A stretch of 64,000 bases of DNA from Miscanthus floridulus (taxonomy: Eukaryota; Streptophyta; Magnoliopsida; Poales; Poaceae): NCBI RefSeq assembly GCF_019320115.1, contig NC_089584.1, positions 73,439,533 to 73,503,532 on the forward strand. The letters run 5' to 3'. Of this stretch, positions 1 to 12,343 are shown in pieces (positions within the stretch are counted from its first letter, which is position 1; the number at the start of each line of letters is the position of its first letter). A program made the position numbers and the translations under genes. The notes under the pieces are model-generated. The model was not told the DNA's origin. It did no database searches and worked only from the letters and a program-made list of their open reading frames with translations.

Positions 1-4
1 TGAC

Positions 5-976
5 TTGTTCATAATGCAAATCTATGTTGATAATATCATCTTTGGATCAACAAATCAAGAATTTTGTGAGGAGTTTGGCAAGATGATGGCAAGTGAGTTT
101 GAGATGTCTATGATTGGAGAACTTAGTTACTTCCTTGGTCTTCAAATCAAGCAAATGAAAAATGGCACATTTGTGAGTCAAGGCAAGTATATCAAGGACA
201 TGCTCAAGAAGTTTGAAATGGATGAGAGTAAAGCTATTAGTACACCTATGGGGACAAGTGGAAGCTTAGATAGTGATGCTAGTGGCAACATGGTGGATCA
301 AAAGATGTATCAGTCCATGATTGGAAGCCTACTCTATGTGACCACATCAAGACCGGATGTGATGTTTAGTGTATACATGTGTGCTAGATTTCAAGCCTCA
401 CCAAGAGAAAGTCATTTGAAGGCAACTAAGAGAATATTGAGGTACTTGAAGCATACACAACATGTTGGATTATGGTATCCCAAAGGAGCAAGATTTGAGT
501 TGATTGGATATTCAGATTTCGATTATGCGGGATGCAAAGTTGAGAGAAAGAGCACATCGGGCATATGTCAACTATTGGGAAGATTACTTGTATCTTGGTC
601 ATCAAAGAAGCAAAATAGTGTAGCACTTTCAACCGCTGAAGCGAAGTATATTTTGGCCAGTAGTTGTTGTGCTCAATTACTTTGGATGAAGGCTACCTTG
701 AGTGACTTTAGAATCAAATTCAAGCAAGTGCCACCGCTATGTGACAATGAAAGTGCCGTAAAGCTCACCAACAACCCGGTTCAACACTCAAGAACAAAGC
801 ATATAGATGTCCGTCATCACTTTATAAGAGATCACCAATAAAAAGGGGACATCTGCATAGAGAGTGTGGGCACCAAAGATCAACTTACCGACATATTCAC
901 CAAGCCACTTGATGAGAAGAGGTTTTGCAAGCTAAGGAATGAATTGAATATACTTGACTTCTCCAATATGTGTTGA
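5..976 (+). pseudogene. copia-1 pol C-terminus: reverse transcriptase and RNase H (decayed)
   Basis: This frame encodes the C-terminal part of a copia polyprotein: the end of the RT palm, the SRPDVMFS segment, the tether, and RNase H with the YSDFDYAG and STAEAKY motifs. Two faults are visible. The catalytic YVDD box reads YVDN, losing the second aspartate. A TAA stop at 839-841 interrupts an otherwise open frame, which continues with the conserved TDIFTKPL ending to the natural TGA at 974-976. RT would copy element RNA and RNase H would degrade it in virus-like particles. With the active-site change this copy is predicted dead. It begins upstream of the window. Confidence 0.9.
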
Positions 977-2114
977 TGCACCCCTATTATATGACATGCC
1001 TCTCCTTCGAGCCAAGCAAGGTAAAGTTGATTGACATGTCATCCATACATTGCTAAGGACTTGTTTAGTGCATCTAGACATATTTCCCATTTGAATAGGC
1101 TCATTCATGAAGATAAAATGAATTTGATGCTTGTATGGTACCACTATTGCTTGTATGTATGAAATGATCTAGTGGTAGCATATGACATGTTTGTGGGCTT
1201 GTGAACCTAGTGTTTGATTTAGAAAATGAGCTATAAGTGTTTAACTCAACATGGTACAAGATAACCCTTATTTGGAGGTGTGAAGAAGCTTGTCCTTGGA
1301 TCAAACCGAGTTAAATAACTTTTGCAAGTACTCTAGATTGAATAAAATTGGGAAAATGATCCTCATTTCACATGGTTTCACCTCAACCTATCTATAATTT
1401 GAGGTCACCTTTGGTGCTAATTGTTGACATTGATAATCCTACCCTATCTATACTTTAAGCCTTTGTGGTCATTGATGACAACAGGGGAGAAATAGTGTAC
1501 AAAGATAGTGAAAAGACAACAAAGAAACAAAGGAAGAGGATCAATTAAAATTTTGAGCATACAAATAGGGGGAGCAAGCTCATGAACTTATATGGTAAAT
1601 TTGAATGTGCATTACATATGTTTGCTTGCATGGCATATTTTTTAATTTTCTATATCCATGCTTGTGTGGTGTATGCTAGTTGTAGGTTTGAATATTGAAA
1701 TAAAAAACTAGCATGCATAGGCTAAAGTAACTAGATCTATGTTCATTCTATAGAAACTAGACCCTTGCTTGTAATATTGATCTCATGAGGTATTCTAGTT
1801 TTTGTGTATGTCTAGTTACTAATGGTGCTAAGGATGGTATATTGGTGCACTCCGATTGGTATCACGCTTCAAAGGTCCATCTCTTATACCTTAGCATCAT
1901 TTGGTAGAAATTGTCTCCTATATTTCCTATCTAATCATATGTGCAAAGCTTCAATCCAAACTCTTAGCATATATGTAGCGGGAGCAATTGCTATCATATG
2001 GAGTTCGTGAAACTTATCCATATCCTTTACACATGGTAAATATGCTTGGGCAAGCAACATGGATTCAAATGAACTTTAATTCATATCTTTGTATAAGGGT
2101 TGTCATTAATTACC
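977..2114 (+). other. copia-1 spacer between pol and 3' LTR
   Basis: About 1.1 kb of AT-rich non-coding sequence lies between the pol stop and the polypurine tract. Short open frames exist but none resembles the third ORF found in copia-2, so this copy lacks that ORF or comes from a subfamily without it. I see no gene here. Confidence 0.7.
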
Positions 2115-2127
2115 AAAAAGGGGGAGA
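2115..2127 (+). promoter_or_regulatory. Polypurine tract of copia-1
   Basis: The run AAAAAGGGGGAGA sits directly before the LTR start (TT then TGAAAACTCT). It is the usual primer for plus-strand DNA synthesis and fixes the LTR start at 2129. The same tract precedes the copia-2 3' LTR at 38124. Confidence 0.85.
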
Positions 2128-2599
2128 TTGAAAACTCTAGTTTGATTTTGGTTAATTGATGAAACCCTAAGTGCTAACCTAGTTTATCAAGTGATCATGA
2201 GATAGGTAGCACTACTCCAAGTGATGAAGCAATGACGAAGATCATGACATTGGTGATGATCAAATGCTTGAACTTGGAAAAGAAGAAAGAGAAAAACAAA
2301 AGGCTCAAGGCAAAGGTATTAAATGTATGAGTCATTTTGTTTTAGTGATCAAGACACTTAGTGAGTGTGATCACATTTAAGATAGATAGCCGTACTATTA
2401 AGAGGAGTGAAACTCATATCGAAATGCGGTTATCAAAGTGCCACTAGATGCTCTAATTCATTACATATGCATTTAGGATCTAGTGGAGTGCTAACACCCT
2501 TGAAAATGTTTGTGAAAATATGCTAACACATGTGCACAAGGTGATACATGGTGGTTGGCACATTTGAGCAAGGGTGAAGAAGATAGAGTCAAAGAGGAG

Positions 2600-3055
2600 T
2601 TAGTCGCGCTGGTTACAGAGTGACCGGACGCGTCTGGAATGTGACCGAACACGTCCGGTATCTTGGCGACAGACTCAGCGACCGGACGCATCCGGTGACC
2701 ACACCGGACGCATTCGGTGTTAATAAAAAACTATAGTATATGGAGGACAGCTGATCGGACGCTGGTAGTGTTCGGTTCGGTATCACCGAATGTGTTCGGT
2801 CAGGCAGGTTGCTTACTGTACTCCACCGAACGCTGCGGCTCAGCGTCCGGTCATTTGTGACTCTACATCTGGTATGAGCGTCCGGTTGTTAGCAGAATGC
2901 GCAGCAATGGCTATGATGGTTTGAACTAGACACGTGGCAGTCTGGGGCTACCGGACATGTCTGGTATACCGACCGGACGCATCCGGTATTCACGACCGGA
3001 GCGTCCAGTGATGCGTCCAGTGCAGTGTGACCGGAGCGTCCAGTCGACGCGCAGT
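2600..3055 (+). repeat. Array of CCGGACGC / GCGTCCGG motifs in the LTR
   Basis: Within about 450 bp the motif ACCGGACGC(A/G)TCCGGT and decayed versions recur more than ten times in both orientations. Many copies are near-palindromic. Differences are mostly C/T and G/A changes at CG sites. The array ends just before the TATA-like box, the position of U3 enhancers. It is related to the arrays at 19981-20280 and 38578-38925. Confidence 0.8.
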
Positions 3056-3096
3056 TAGCCTGTTTTTTGAGCCAACGGCTCTATTTGATGGGGGCC

Positions 3097-3107
3097 TCTA
3101 TTTAAAG
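3097..3107 (+). promoter_or_regulatory. TATA-like box of copia-1 LTR
   Basis: CTATTTAAAGC lies after the motif array and before a CT-rich leader, consistent with the U3/R boundary. Placement is by motif and position only. Confidence 0.5.
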
Positions 3108-4029
3108 CCCCTTGGCCGGCTCAAGCTACAACTCTTGCACATTTTCATTGACATAGCAACCTTGTGAGCTTAGCCAAAGTACTCCCACTCATCTCCATCA
3201 TTGATTCATCATCTTTGTGAGATTGGGAGAGAATCCAAGTGTATTGCTTGAGTGATTGCATCTAGAGGCACTTGGTATTCGTGTTGCGCTGTGGATTTCA
3301 CTTGTTACTCTTGGTGGTTGCCACCACCTAGACGGCTTGGTGCAGCGGTGGAGGATCAGCACGAGTTGGTGATTGTTCATGGCCGCCTTCGGTGATTGTG
3401 AGGGGAGTTGTACCTTCTCTGGCGGAGTGCCGAAAGGTAACTCTAGTAAATTGCTCGTGTCATTGAGTTACCTCACTTGTGGGTAGGTTCTTGTGGTGTC
3501 CAATCATGTGGACGAGGTTTGTGAAACACCTCTTAGCCGCCGAACCACCAAGTGTTAGTCGACACAATGGGGACGTAGCGTGTTGGTAAGCACGTGAACC
3601 TTGGGAGAAAATCAGTTGTCTCTTGCCCATTTGGTATTCTCCCGGTGATTGGTATATATTCACCTTGTGATTGGTTCATCCCTCTACACGTCGGTATAAT
3701 TACCCTACTCACTCTCTTACATTCTTGCAAACTAGTTGTAGCAAGCTCTTTAGTGTAATTAGAATTGAGAGCTTACTTTCATATTTAAGTTTGCTTAGTG
3801 AAGCTCTTTAGAGTAGAAAGATTGAGAGCTCTTAGTGAGTAGTATCATAGCAAATTATGTGTCTAGCTATCATTTCAACTAGAATTGTTGGATAGGTGGC
3901 TTGCAACCCTTGTAGAGCTAGAGCAAGTTTGCATTTCACTATTTGTCTTACTAATCAAATTGCTCTAGTTGGTTTGTAGATTTCTAAATAGGCTATTCAC
4001 CCCCCATCTAGCCATATTAGGACCTTTCA

Positions 4030-4530
4030 GCTGGTCACACCGTTCAATCACCGATTGTGTTGTCTGATGATGGGGATGAGGATGAGGACGACACTGCTAG
4101 GTTAAGCGATCTCATTGCTCTTGCTGAGGCAGGCTTATAGACAGAGGGGGCAAAGGATGACACTGGCAGACTGAGTGAGCTCATCGCTCTAGTAGAGGCA
4201 GGCTTGCAGGCTGAGGAGGCTGAGGACGGCACTAGCAGACTGAGTGAGCTCATCACTTTAGCAGAGGTGGGCTTGCAGGTGGAGAAGGCTGAGGATGACA
4301 CTAGCAGACTGAGCGAGCTCATCGCTCTAACAGAGGTGGGCTTGCAGGTGGAGGAGGATGACAACATGTTCTTCACTCAGGCCGTAGAGACCGTAGATGA
4401 AGCGAAGGCCACTTACTACAGGAGACACGCAGGTCAAAGCAATGCAGGTGAGCCTAGCTACAGCAACAAGGTTATGGTATAGGACTAGTACTCGGATGAT
4501 GAGTTGCTTACTCAGTATGTTTTAGATTGA
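4030..4530 (+). pseudogene. Unrecognised acidic ORF with four 23-residue tandem repeats
   Basis: Immediately after the copia-1 LTR one frame reads through an acidic lead-in (DDGDEDED) and then four 69-bp repeats from about 4087 to 4362. Each encodes a unit of the pattern D-T-x-R-L-S-E-L-I-A-L-x-E-x-G-L-Q with an acidic end. The heptad-like spacing of L, I and L suggests a helical or coiled-coil repeat. A TAG at 4138-4140 falls where the other repeats have CAG (Gln). Two more TAGs (4480, 4486) precede a DDELLTQYVLD ending and TGA. I do not recognise the family. Because an LTR-like sequence starts 6 bp later, it may be the last ORF of a retroelement into which copia-1 inserted. That is inference. 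Confidence 0.55.
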
Positions 4531-4535
4531 GGATT

Positions 4536-4895
4536 TGAATGTGCATTTGCCCCCTATATGGGTTTTGGTGTATTGATGACATCCAAATTAGAGACTAATG
4601 TGATCTTAATGAGATATGTCATAGCTATTAGTCCCATGAAAGATTCAAAGAGTTGATAAAGATGAAATGGTACCCCTCAATTCTTGAAGTTGTAAAGGTG
4701 GACGAACTCAAAGTGCTCTCCAAAGGTATTATTTTTGTTTTTGAAATTGGTCTGAGGAAGATAGAGTGCTCAAGCATAAAAATAAAATCAAAAGAAAGAC
4801 ACTCTAGCACTCCACAAGCACATAGAATATTTTTCAGTGACTGTTGGTGTTGGAAGTCCCATCGTAAGCCAGAACTCCTGACCATCGGAAGTCCC
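4536..4895 (+). repeat. Fragment of a copia-type LTR, 5' end only
   Basis: It starts TGAATGTGCATTTGCCCCC and contains GGGTTTTGGTGTATTGATGACA, the arrangement seen at SIRE LTR starts (compare 38138 onward). It stops at 4895, where the Tekay LTR begins, so it was split by that insertion. The remainder of this LTR was not found in the window. Confidence 0.55.
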
Positions 4896-7800
4896 TGTAA
4901 CAGAACCGACCAATTTATAAGAGCACAAGTACAAAAGCAATCACTGGAGTGATCAAACCGTCATACTTGAACCCATATAAACCCGGTAGTCAACTGAAAC
5001 CATGAAGGATTTCAAACCAACTTATATACAACCAAGATCATAGTAATTCAACATAACAAGCCACATGTTACATCCATTTCACAAGTAGTTCATAAGTACC
5101 ACATACATCAGAGTACACATAGTTATTACAAAATGAGTTCACAAATAGCGGAAGCAAAGTAGTTTGACACCATCACACACACTTAGTTCAAATACAAGCC
5201 AGTACCATAGTCATATCCAGCAAAAGCAGTAAGATAAGATAACATAGATGATCATGCCCATGATCTAGTCTTCATCCCCCGTAGGGTGGAGACAATACCT
5301 GCAGTAGCCGTTATATAGCACGTCATCTGCAACAAGGGGAATAAACCCTGAGTACGAGAAGGTACTCAGCTAGACTTACCCGTCGTAAACTAGAAATAAA
5401 TGACACCAAGGATTATGCAAGGCTTTATCGATGGATCTAGCTTGACAACCATTTTGCATAAAAGCTTTAGTGATACGAGAGCATCATTTGATTGATGAAT
5501 AAGCAGCAAGTTAACAATATTAACCTATCAACTAGATTAGCACCTGTACTAGAGCAAGCAATTGATTAACTCCAAACATTAGTAACCATATCCGGTATAA
5601 TATTGTATCATCATCATTATTGATTTAACCATCAAGTTCAATTAGGTGCATCTATGTTGCCGCTGCTCAGTCAAGTTCTCACTATCTAGGAGAGACGGCG
5701 ATTTGAATCGATTCCTATCCAGCTGGAGGGGTATTCCTAACACAAACCCAGGCATACCTCGTGAAGGCAGCCTTAGGTCACCTTTGGTACATCTCAGGAA
5801 TCGTGGCTCCGAGCAGCGCTGCACCCTCAGGGAGTCCACTCTGCTAGGTGGTCAATCTCACCATGGACTTACGCCAATAGCTCCCCGCACATCCTTGCTA
5901 CCGCCAGGGTGCGCACTTTCACTTCTCGGTCTTCTGGCCTGAGTTGAGCTACTCGGCTTCACGGTCGGGGCTTGCCTTTCAGAAAAGATACTCAAAGTAA
6001 CCATTTTTAAAACATAGGAGACTTAGAATGCTCCGGGGCTTGCCTTTCAGAAAAGATGAAGGTTGGTGATCGGGGCACTCAAGAACTTCTTTGTTGACTC
6101 CTTCGGGGGCCTGCACCTCCTGCTCTTGAGCTGGCTGCTGCTCCTCCGAAAGTACTGGCTCAAATTCCAGAAGCGTAACTCCCTCTGGAACACCTATTGC
6201 ATGCATATGCATAGTATAAGGATCATGCATGCACAAGAATTGGAAGATGATGATGAAATGTATAGCCATGTATGAATGGACGCATGAAAGACATAATGAT
6301 GCAAGATTAACATTGATTTTTACCGAGTAGGCGCATATCTCTTTTAGAAAACAAGAACGGCACACTCACTAAGTTCTAATAACCTAAGATAAAGTTGTTC
6401 ATCTTCGGTAAGAGGTCTAGCACCTGCAACTAACAATTTATCTTAATTAGCCTAGCATCTAAATCATCACATCAACTCATATAAAGCAAACAAGTCAGTC
6501 ACTGCACTCAACAGTTTTCAGGCTGCAAATAGCAGCTACAAGTTTGATCCATAACTGGAGTTCTACAGATCCAATTACCATGATTTAAGACTTTCTGGAA
6601 ATCTTATAAAATTACCTACAACTCTTATTTAAACACCAAAAGCCAAATCACAATCTATCATAGCCAAAATAGTAAATCTATGCTTTGCTGTCTAGAATTA
6701 CATAATGGGAGAAGATAATTATTAACTTATGTTTCAAATATATAATTGGACAAGACCAACTTTACTAACTCATCACCCATATCAAAATAATACCAAAAAG
6801 TAGGGTGTTCACCACCAAATCATTTCTTTTAATGCTTTTCTTAATTTATTTAATTAATCAGGGGAAATGGTAAACATATATGAAAACTCTACCATTAAAT
6901 CTACAAAAATTACAGTAGGTACTACATGCTCTAAGTATACTACCAAAACAATTTCACACCATTTGAGTAAGTATAATAGCCTACATAAAAATGATAAGGC
7001 ATAATGGCTTGAAACGAAATAATTAGGAAACCTTAGTGAAAAGTGTCAAGCAACGGATTTCATATTTTTCCTAGCATACTTAAGGTACTAGGATGCTACC
7101 CACCAAATTTTAGGGTCATAGGATTCCTAGATAATTTATGAAAATTCACACAAGTATCAATCAATGGTAAAAGAAAAATCTATAACTCAAAAACCATACA
7201 TGCAATGACTCTCAAATTTTTACCAGAGCTTCTACTAAGCAAGAATAGCTTACCCACAAAATTTCATAATTTTTGGATCACAGAAACTCAAGATATAATT
7301 TAAACAATTTTGCATGCATTTAAAAACACATTTTAAGTTCCTATTTAATTCATCAAAAATTTCTACAACATGTGCTCATGTCCTATTTTTCTTAAATACT
7401 ACACTTCATTGTGACTCTACCAAAATTTGCCTCACTCCATTTGGATCTACCACTTAGGAGATACAAAAATCACAAAATAGCATAAAAATCTGCATTTAAA
7501 CTCAAATCTAAAACTCTATGAGCCATTGACAGGCGGGTCCCGCGGGGTCAATGGACCCACTGGCCAGTCGCAGCCGAAGCAGGGGAGGTCATTGACCGGC
7601 CACTACTCGACGATGGCGAGGATTCTGGCGAAGGGGGTGGCACCAACATGCTCAGCACACTGCCCCACGCCGATGGGAGTAGAAAACGATCCCCCTAGCT
7701 ACAGAGGAGGAGGTCACCGTCGGCAATGGTGGTTGCGGCGGCGCTGCGCAAGGTACGCCGGCCAACTCCGGCCATGGCGGTCCGATCTAAGACTGGCGTG

Positions 7801-8976
7801 AGCATCAGGAGTTCGCAGAGACAACGAGGGACGGGAGAGAAAGGAGGGAGAGAGCTCCGGTGGTGGTTGGCCACGGCGGGCTCACCTCCGATGAGGTTGC
7901 GACGGCGCGGGAACGCCGAATGCGGCCTCACCTGAGGTTGACTGACTACGTGGAGACGACAACGAGCAAGAGGAGGTCGCGGCGAAGCATGGAGCTGGCT
8001 GGCGGCAGCGTTTTTGCAGTGGCGCATGAGCGAGGTGATGGTGGAGGCTCAGCCGGCAATGGCGAGCAGCTGCGGCTTGGTGCTGCGCGCGATGAGGGCG
8101 AGAGGGAAACAAAAATGAACTTGAGGACCGGTCGGGCAGACGGACGCGGTTCAAGCAGTGGCCAGCAGCGCCAGGACGACCACGACGCGTGGCCTGCATA
8201 GCCAGGCGGCCAGTGACGAGTGTCCTCCATGCGGTGTTCTTTCTCTGTTGTCGGTCGGAACTATAGACACCGATTCAGTTACAAAGGTGCCGACTGACAG
8301 CAAAACTTGTCGACCATAGATCTCTCAAACTATGGTGATCCAGGTTAAGTCGTAGTTAACAAAGTTGGAGACCTATGTGAGTACTACAAGTTTGCTAATT
8401 GGAGCTCGAGCTGGTTTGGCTTGGTTAGTGAGATACAGAGCTCCAAACTAGCGTACATGAAACTGAAATCCAGTAAAACACTTAGAAAAATTTTCAATTA
8501 TCGAAACAGCTTTCAATTCTGACTTGTGGGTCCTTTTTGAACATCTTGTGCACATTTTCATGAGTTGGCTCCCAAACAAAGTTTGTTCCTTATAAAATTT
8601 GCTACAACTTTACTTTAGGTTGCTCAGACATGCAAACATTCTAAGTTGTACTTCTTAAACAGTCAAACTTAGGAGCTCTAGTGTTCTACAATGGTCAAAC
8701 CATGACTTGGAAGTGTAATTAGGTAAGATGATCAACATGAACATTATTGCTAAATACATTCTAAGTGTAGCTAAGTTGCTTAAGGGACATTTGACTCACA
8801 TTTGCATAGACCACACATTAGCACACACAATTGCTAGCATAAAACCAAGCAGTTCAAATAGAAACACACATGAAATGATAACATTCATAATGGTATGATG
8901 CTTATGAATGGGATGATGATGCTCATGCTCATGTGATGCAAGTGTTTTAGTGCAACCATAACACTGGGGTGTTACA
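4896..8976 (-). repeat. 3' LTR of gypsy-1 (4.1 kb)
   Basis: On the plus strand it runs from TGTAACAGAACCGACC to GGGGTGTTACA. The left end aligns with the gypsy-3 LTR start, and segments such as AACAAGGGG...AACCCTGAGTAC recur in both families. A GC-rich block (7520-8210) has many open frames on both strands, as do the corresponding blocks of gypsy-3 LTRs. I treat them as LTR sequence, not genes. Confidence 0.82.
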
Positions 8977-9769
8977 ACCCTCCCCCGTTATAAAAATCTC
9001 GTCCTGAGATTTGAAAAGCGTACCATTTTGAATAAAAGGTAGGGTATACATCCTTTAAACAATCTTCCCGTTCCCACATTGCATCGCTCTCACTACCCTG
9101 GTTACTCCACATAACCTAGTAGAACTTAACCACACAGTTCTGAGTTACTCTTTCTCTCGTGTTGATAACCCGCACTGGTCTTTCTTCATAGGATAGATCT
9201 GATTTCAACTTGACATCTCGAAGTGAAACTCTTTCTTCGGGAACACGGAGACATTTCTTCAATTGAGATACATGAAAAACATTGAAGATAGCTCTCATCT
9301 CATAAGGTAACTCTATCTTGTAAGCTACATTCCTACTCTTCTCTATGATCGGATATGGACCTACATACCTAGGTGCAAGCTTTCTCTTTACTTCGAATCA
9401 CAGCACACCTTTCATCGGTGATACCTTCAGATAAACGTGATCACCCACTTCAAACTCAATGGGCTTCCTTCTTTTATCCGCATAGCTTTTCTGCCTAGCT
9501 TGAGTGGCTTTCATATGTTTTTGGATAGTACGGACTTGTTGTTCAGCCTCTTCGACAAAAACAATGCCGTAGTATCTCCTTTCTCCAAATTCAACCCAGT
9601 TCAAAGGAGTTCTACACTTGCGACCATACAACGCTTCGAACAGGGCCATCTTGATACTTTCTTGATAACTATTATTATAGGAAAATTCAGCCAAGGGTAA
9701 CCACTTATCCCATGAACCTTTTGATGATATGACGCAAGCTCTTAACATGTCTTCCAATATTTGATTCAC
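8972..9769 (-). pseudogene. gypsy-1 integrase C-terminus and chromodomain
   Basis: The frame runs from the end of the integrase core (PLAEFSYNNSYQ motif) through the basic C-terminal domain (GDHVYLKVSPMKG, LAPRYVGPY, FHVSQLKKCL) into a chromodomain-like tail with the MWEREDCLKDVYP pattern. The final TAA lies in the first bases of the LTR (8972-8974). In chromoviruses this tail guides integration to marked chromatin. Stops near 9398 and 9115 break the frame. The ending identifies the Tekay/Del branch. Confidence 0.85.
8977..8990 (-). promoter_or_regulatory. Polypurine tract of gypsy-1
   Basis: On the minus strand AACGGGGGAGGGT directly precedes the LTR start TGTAACACC, the expected place for the plus-strand primer. 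Confidence 0.8.
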
Positions 9770-10427
9770 CCGCTCCGTCTGTCCGGAGGTTTACGGATGA
9801 TAAGCAGAACTTCTAACTAAGTTGGTCCCTATCATCTTATGTAATTGTTACCAAAAACGAGCGGTGAACTGAGGTCCTCTGTCAGATACAATGATTCTAG
9901 GAACACCATGGAGACATACTATCTGGTTAAAATATAGCTCAGCATAGTCACTTGGTCGATAGTCAACTCTAACTGGTATGAAATGAGCAGACTTTGTTAA
10001 ATGATCCACTATCACCCATATGGAATTAAAATTCTTTTGGGTAGGGGGAAGTCCAACAATAAAATCCATACTAATCTCTTCCCACTTCCATCCTGGTATA
10101 GACAATGGTTGGAGAAGTCCAGCAGGCTTCATGTGAATTGCTTTGACTCTACAACAATTGTCGCACCTTGCAACATAAGCTACGATTTCTTTCTTCATCT
10201 TTGTCCACCAAAAGCGAGATTTCAAATCTTGATACATTTTGCTACTTCCTAGGTGGATAGATAACTTGGATGAGTGAGCTTCTTCTAAGATTTGGTTTCT
10301 AAGCTCTTTGTCCTTCGGTACTACCAGTCTATCCTTAAACCATAGAACACCCTTCTCATCAATGCGAAAGTGTTTTGTCTCTTGTTCCTTCATCTTTCTT
10401 TTGATGTGGAACACACCCACATCGGTT
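9770..10427 (-). pseudogene. gypsy-1 integrase: zinc finger and catalytic core
   Basis: It contains the HHCC-type finger (HSSKLSIHLG ... CDNC), the first acidic catalytic site in ISMDFIVGLP and the second in IIVSDRGPQF. A TAA near 9848 follows. The YHPQTDGQ segment downstream is altered (a stop replaces Gln and Ser replaces Asp), but the glutamate of GQTERVN remains. The enzyme joins element DNA to the genome. This copy is broken. Confidence 0.85.
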
Positions 10428-10429
10428 TT

Positions 10430-11671
10430 CTAAAGCTCGATGATTTTACTTTCTAGAGAGCAACTAAGGGTAATACTATGCAGCACAGCAGGATGTAATA
10501 GATGTGCCAAATGATAATCTGCTTCCAAGAGAGAATTACAGTGAGATTTCCTACTCAAAGCATTAGCAACAACATTTGCTTTACCCGGATGATAATGAAC
10601 TTCTAAGTTATAATCTTTAATCAACTCTAGCCATCTTCTCTGTCTCATGTTCAATTCTGGTTGAGTGAAGATATACTTGAGACTTTTATGATTGGTATAA
10701 ACATGGCACACGTTATCGAGCAGGTAATGCCTCCAAATCTTCAAAGCATGCACAACCGTAGCTAACTCAAGATCATGAGTTGGATAATTAGCTTCATGCT
10801 TCCTTAGCTGACATGAGGCATAGGTGATAACTCAGCCTTCTTGCATAAGGACACATCCTAAACCACTACCTGATGCATCACAAAACACATCAAAAGGTTT
10901 CTCGATGTCAGGTTGTTCCAACACAGGAGCTGATGTCAACAAGGTCCTCAAAGTGCAAAAAGTAGTCTCACACTCTGGAGTCCAAACAAACTTTACATCT
11001 TTTTGAAGTAACCTGGTCATGGGCTTGGCTACCTTAGAGAAATCTAGGATGAATCGACGATAATACCCAGCCAAACCAAGGAAACTTCCGATCTCATGTA
11101 CTGAAGTTGGTGCTTTCCAATTCATGACTTCTTGCACCTTAGATGGATCAACCAAAATCCCTTCATCGGACAACACATGACCCAAGAAAGGTACTTTCTT
11201 AAGCCAAAACTCACATTTACTGAACTTGGCATAAAGCTTATGCCCTCGTAGCCTAGATAAAACAACTCTCAGATGCTCGGCATGTTCTTCAGCATTTACA
11301 GAAAAGATCAAGATGTCATCAATGAAGACAACTACAAATTTGTCCAGTTCTTCCATGAACACAGAATTCATCAGATATACGAAGTATGCAGGAGCATTGG
11401 TCAGGCCGAAAGACATAACCAGATACTCATACAACTCGTATCTGGTAGAGAAAGCGGTCTTAGGCACATCCTCCGGTCTAATCTTTATCTGATGATAACC
11501 AGATCTCAAATCAATTTTAGAGAATACCTTTGCCTTAGACAACTAATCAAACAAAATATCAATGCGGGGCAATGGGTACTTGTTCTTGATTGTCACCGCA
11601 TTGAGTGGACGATAATCCACACACATGCGCAATGACTTGTCCTTCTTCTTCACAAATATAGCAGGACAACT
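10430..11671 (-). pseudogene. gypsy-1 reverse transcriptase and RNase H
   Basis: The RT has [15 protein letters not shown], the FIDDIL catalytic box and the [11 protein letters not shown] thumb region. RNase H starts at [10 protein letters not shown] conserved RNase H aspartate is changed in the segment reading [11 protein letters not shown], where relatives (gypsy-3) have YTDHK. Stops occur at about 11543 (a TAG where CAG is expected) and 10829. Otherwise the frame is well preserved, suggesting recent loss. Confidence 0.88.
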
Positions 11672-12343
11672 CTAGGGAGAAGCACTAGGTCGGATAAGAC
11701 CTTTCTCTAACAGATCTTGTAACTGAACTTTCAGCTCTGCTAACTCATTGGGCGGCATCCTATAAGGCCTTCTAGAAATAGGTGCAGTGTCCGGCACTAA
11801 CTCGATCTTGAATTCAATATCTCGATCCGGCGGTAAACCAGGTAGATCATCAGGAAATACATCTGGGAATTCACACACTACTGGGACATCCTCAATTCTC
11901 GGGGTCTGGATAGCATTAGCAGTGTTGTGGAGTTCTAGCTCTTTGGGAAGTGGCACAAGGAAGGCTTCCTTGCTGATAGGATCCCTCAACATAACGACCC
12001 TAGTGGAAGTATCAATGAGCACTCCATGACCGCTCATCCACTTCATTCCCAAGATTACATCTATCCCTAAACCCAGTAGAACTACCACATCGGCCATAAA
12101 CACATGTCCCTCGATTTCGATACTTACCCCTAGCACTATTTGATTGGTCGAAATATTACTTCCAGCTGCACTAATGCAATAACTACCCATGGATACTATA
12201 ATTACCTTCTGATTGTATTTTGATGCAAAAGCTGGACTCATAAACGATTGCGAAGCACCAGAATCAAATAGTACAACTACCGGATGGTGATTCATAAGAA
12301 ACTTACCCGTGGTGACTACCTCTCCTGAGGGTATCTCAGTCAC
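11672..12343 (-). pseudogene. gypsy-1 aspartic protease and linker
   Basis: Contains the retropepsin active site VVLFDSGASQSF and the flap/second motif IDVILGMKWM, followed by the linker EFPDVFPDDLPGLPP that leads into RT. The protease cleaves the polyprotein. The frame ends at a TAG near 11672 where a Trp codon is expected. Confidence 0.87.

Larger units (their letters stand above)
1..4029 (+). mobile_element. SIRE-type Ty1/copia retrotransposon, 3' part (copia-1)
   Basis: The window opens inside pol of a copia element. In order it contains reverse transcriptase and RNase H coding sequence, a long non-coding spacer, a purine-rich tract and a 1.9 kb 3' LTR. The pol sequence style (YVD motif, SRPD, ADIFTKP-type ending), the AAAAAGGGGGAGATTG junction and the long LTR place it in the SIRE/Maximus lineage. 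The 5' part lies outside the window, so no target duplication can be checked. The LTR ends in CTTTCA at 4029 and the flank changes there to an unrelated ORF. Confidence 0.88.
2129..4029 (+). repeat. 3' LTR of copia-1 (1.9 kb)
   Basis: It starts TGAAAACTCTAG after the polypurine tract and ends GGACCTTTCA. The inner part carries a dense array of CCGGACGC-like motifs (2600-3055) followed by a TATA-like box near 3099. The last 100 bases contain the CACCCCCCATCTAG-type run seen at the ends of SIRE LTRs. Only one LTR is in the window, so age cannot be estimated. Confidence 0.85.

Noticed and set aside
4044..4376. Minus-strand Ser-rich 110-codon frame
   Set aside because: It is the antisense shadow of the 23-residue repeats. 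The plus frame has the coherent repeat pattern and acidic flank.
7526..8230. Open frames in the GC-rich block of the gypsy-1 LTR
   Set aside because: They lie inside an LTR, on both strands, with no motif. Similar blocks occur at the same place in the gypsy-3 LTRs.
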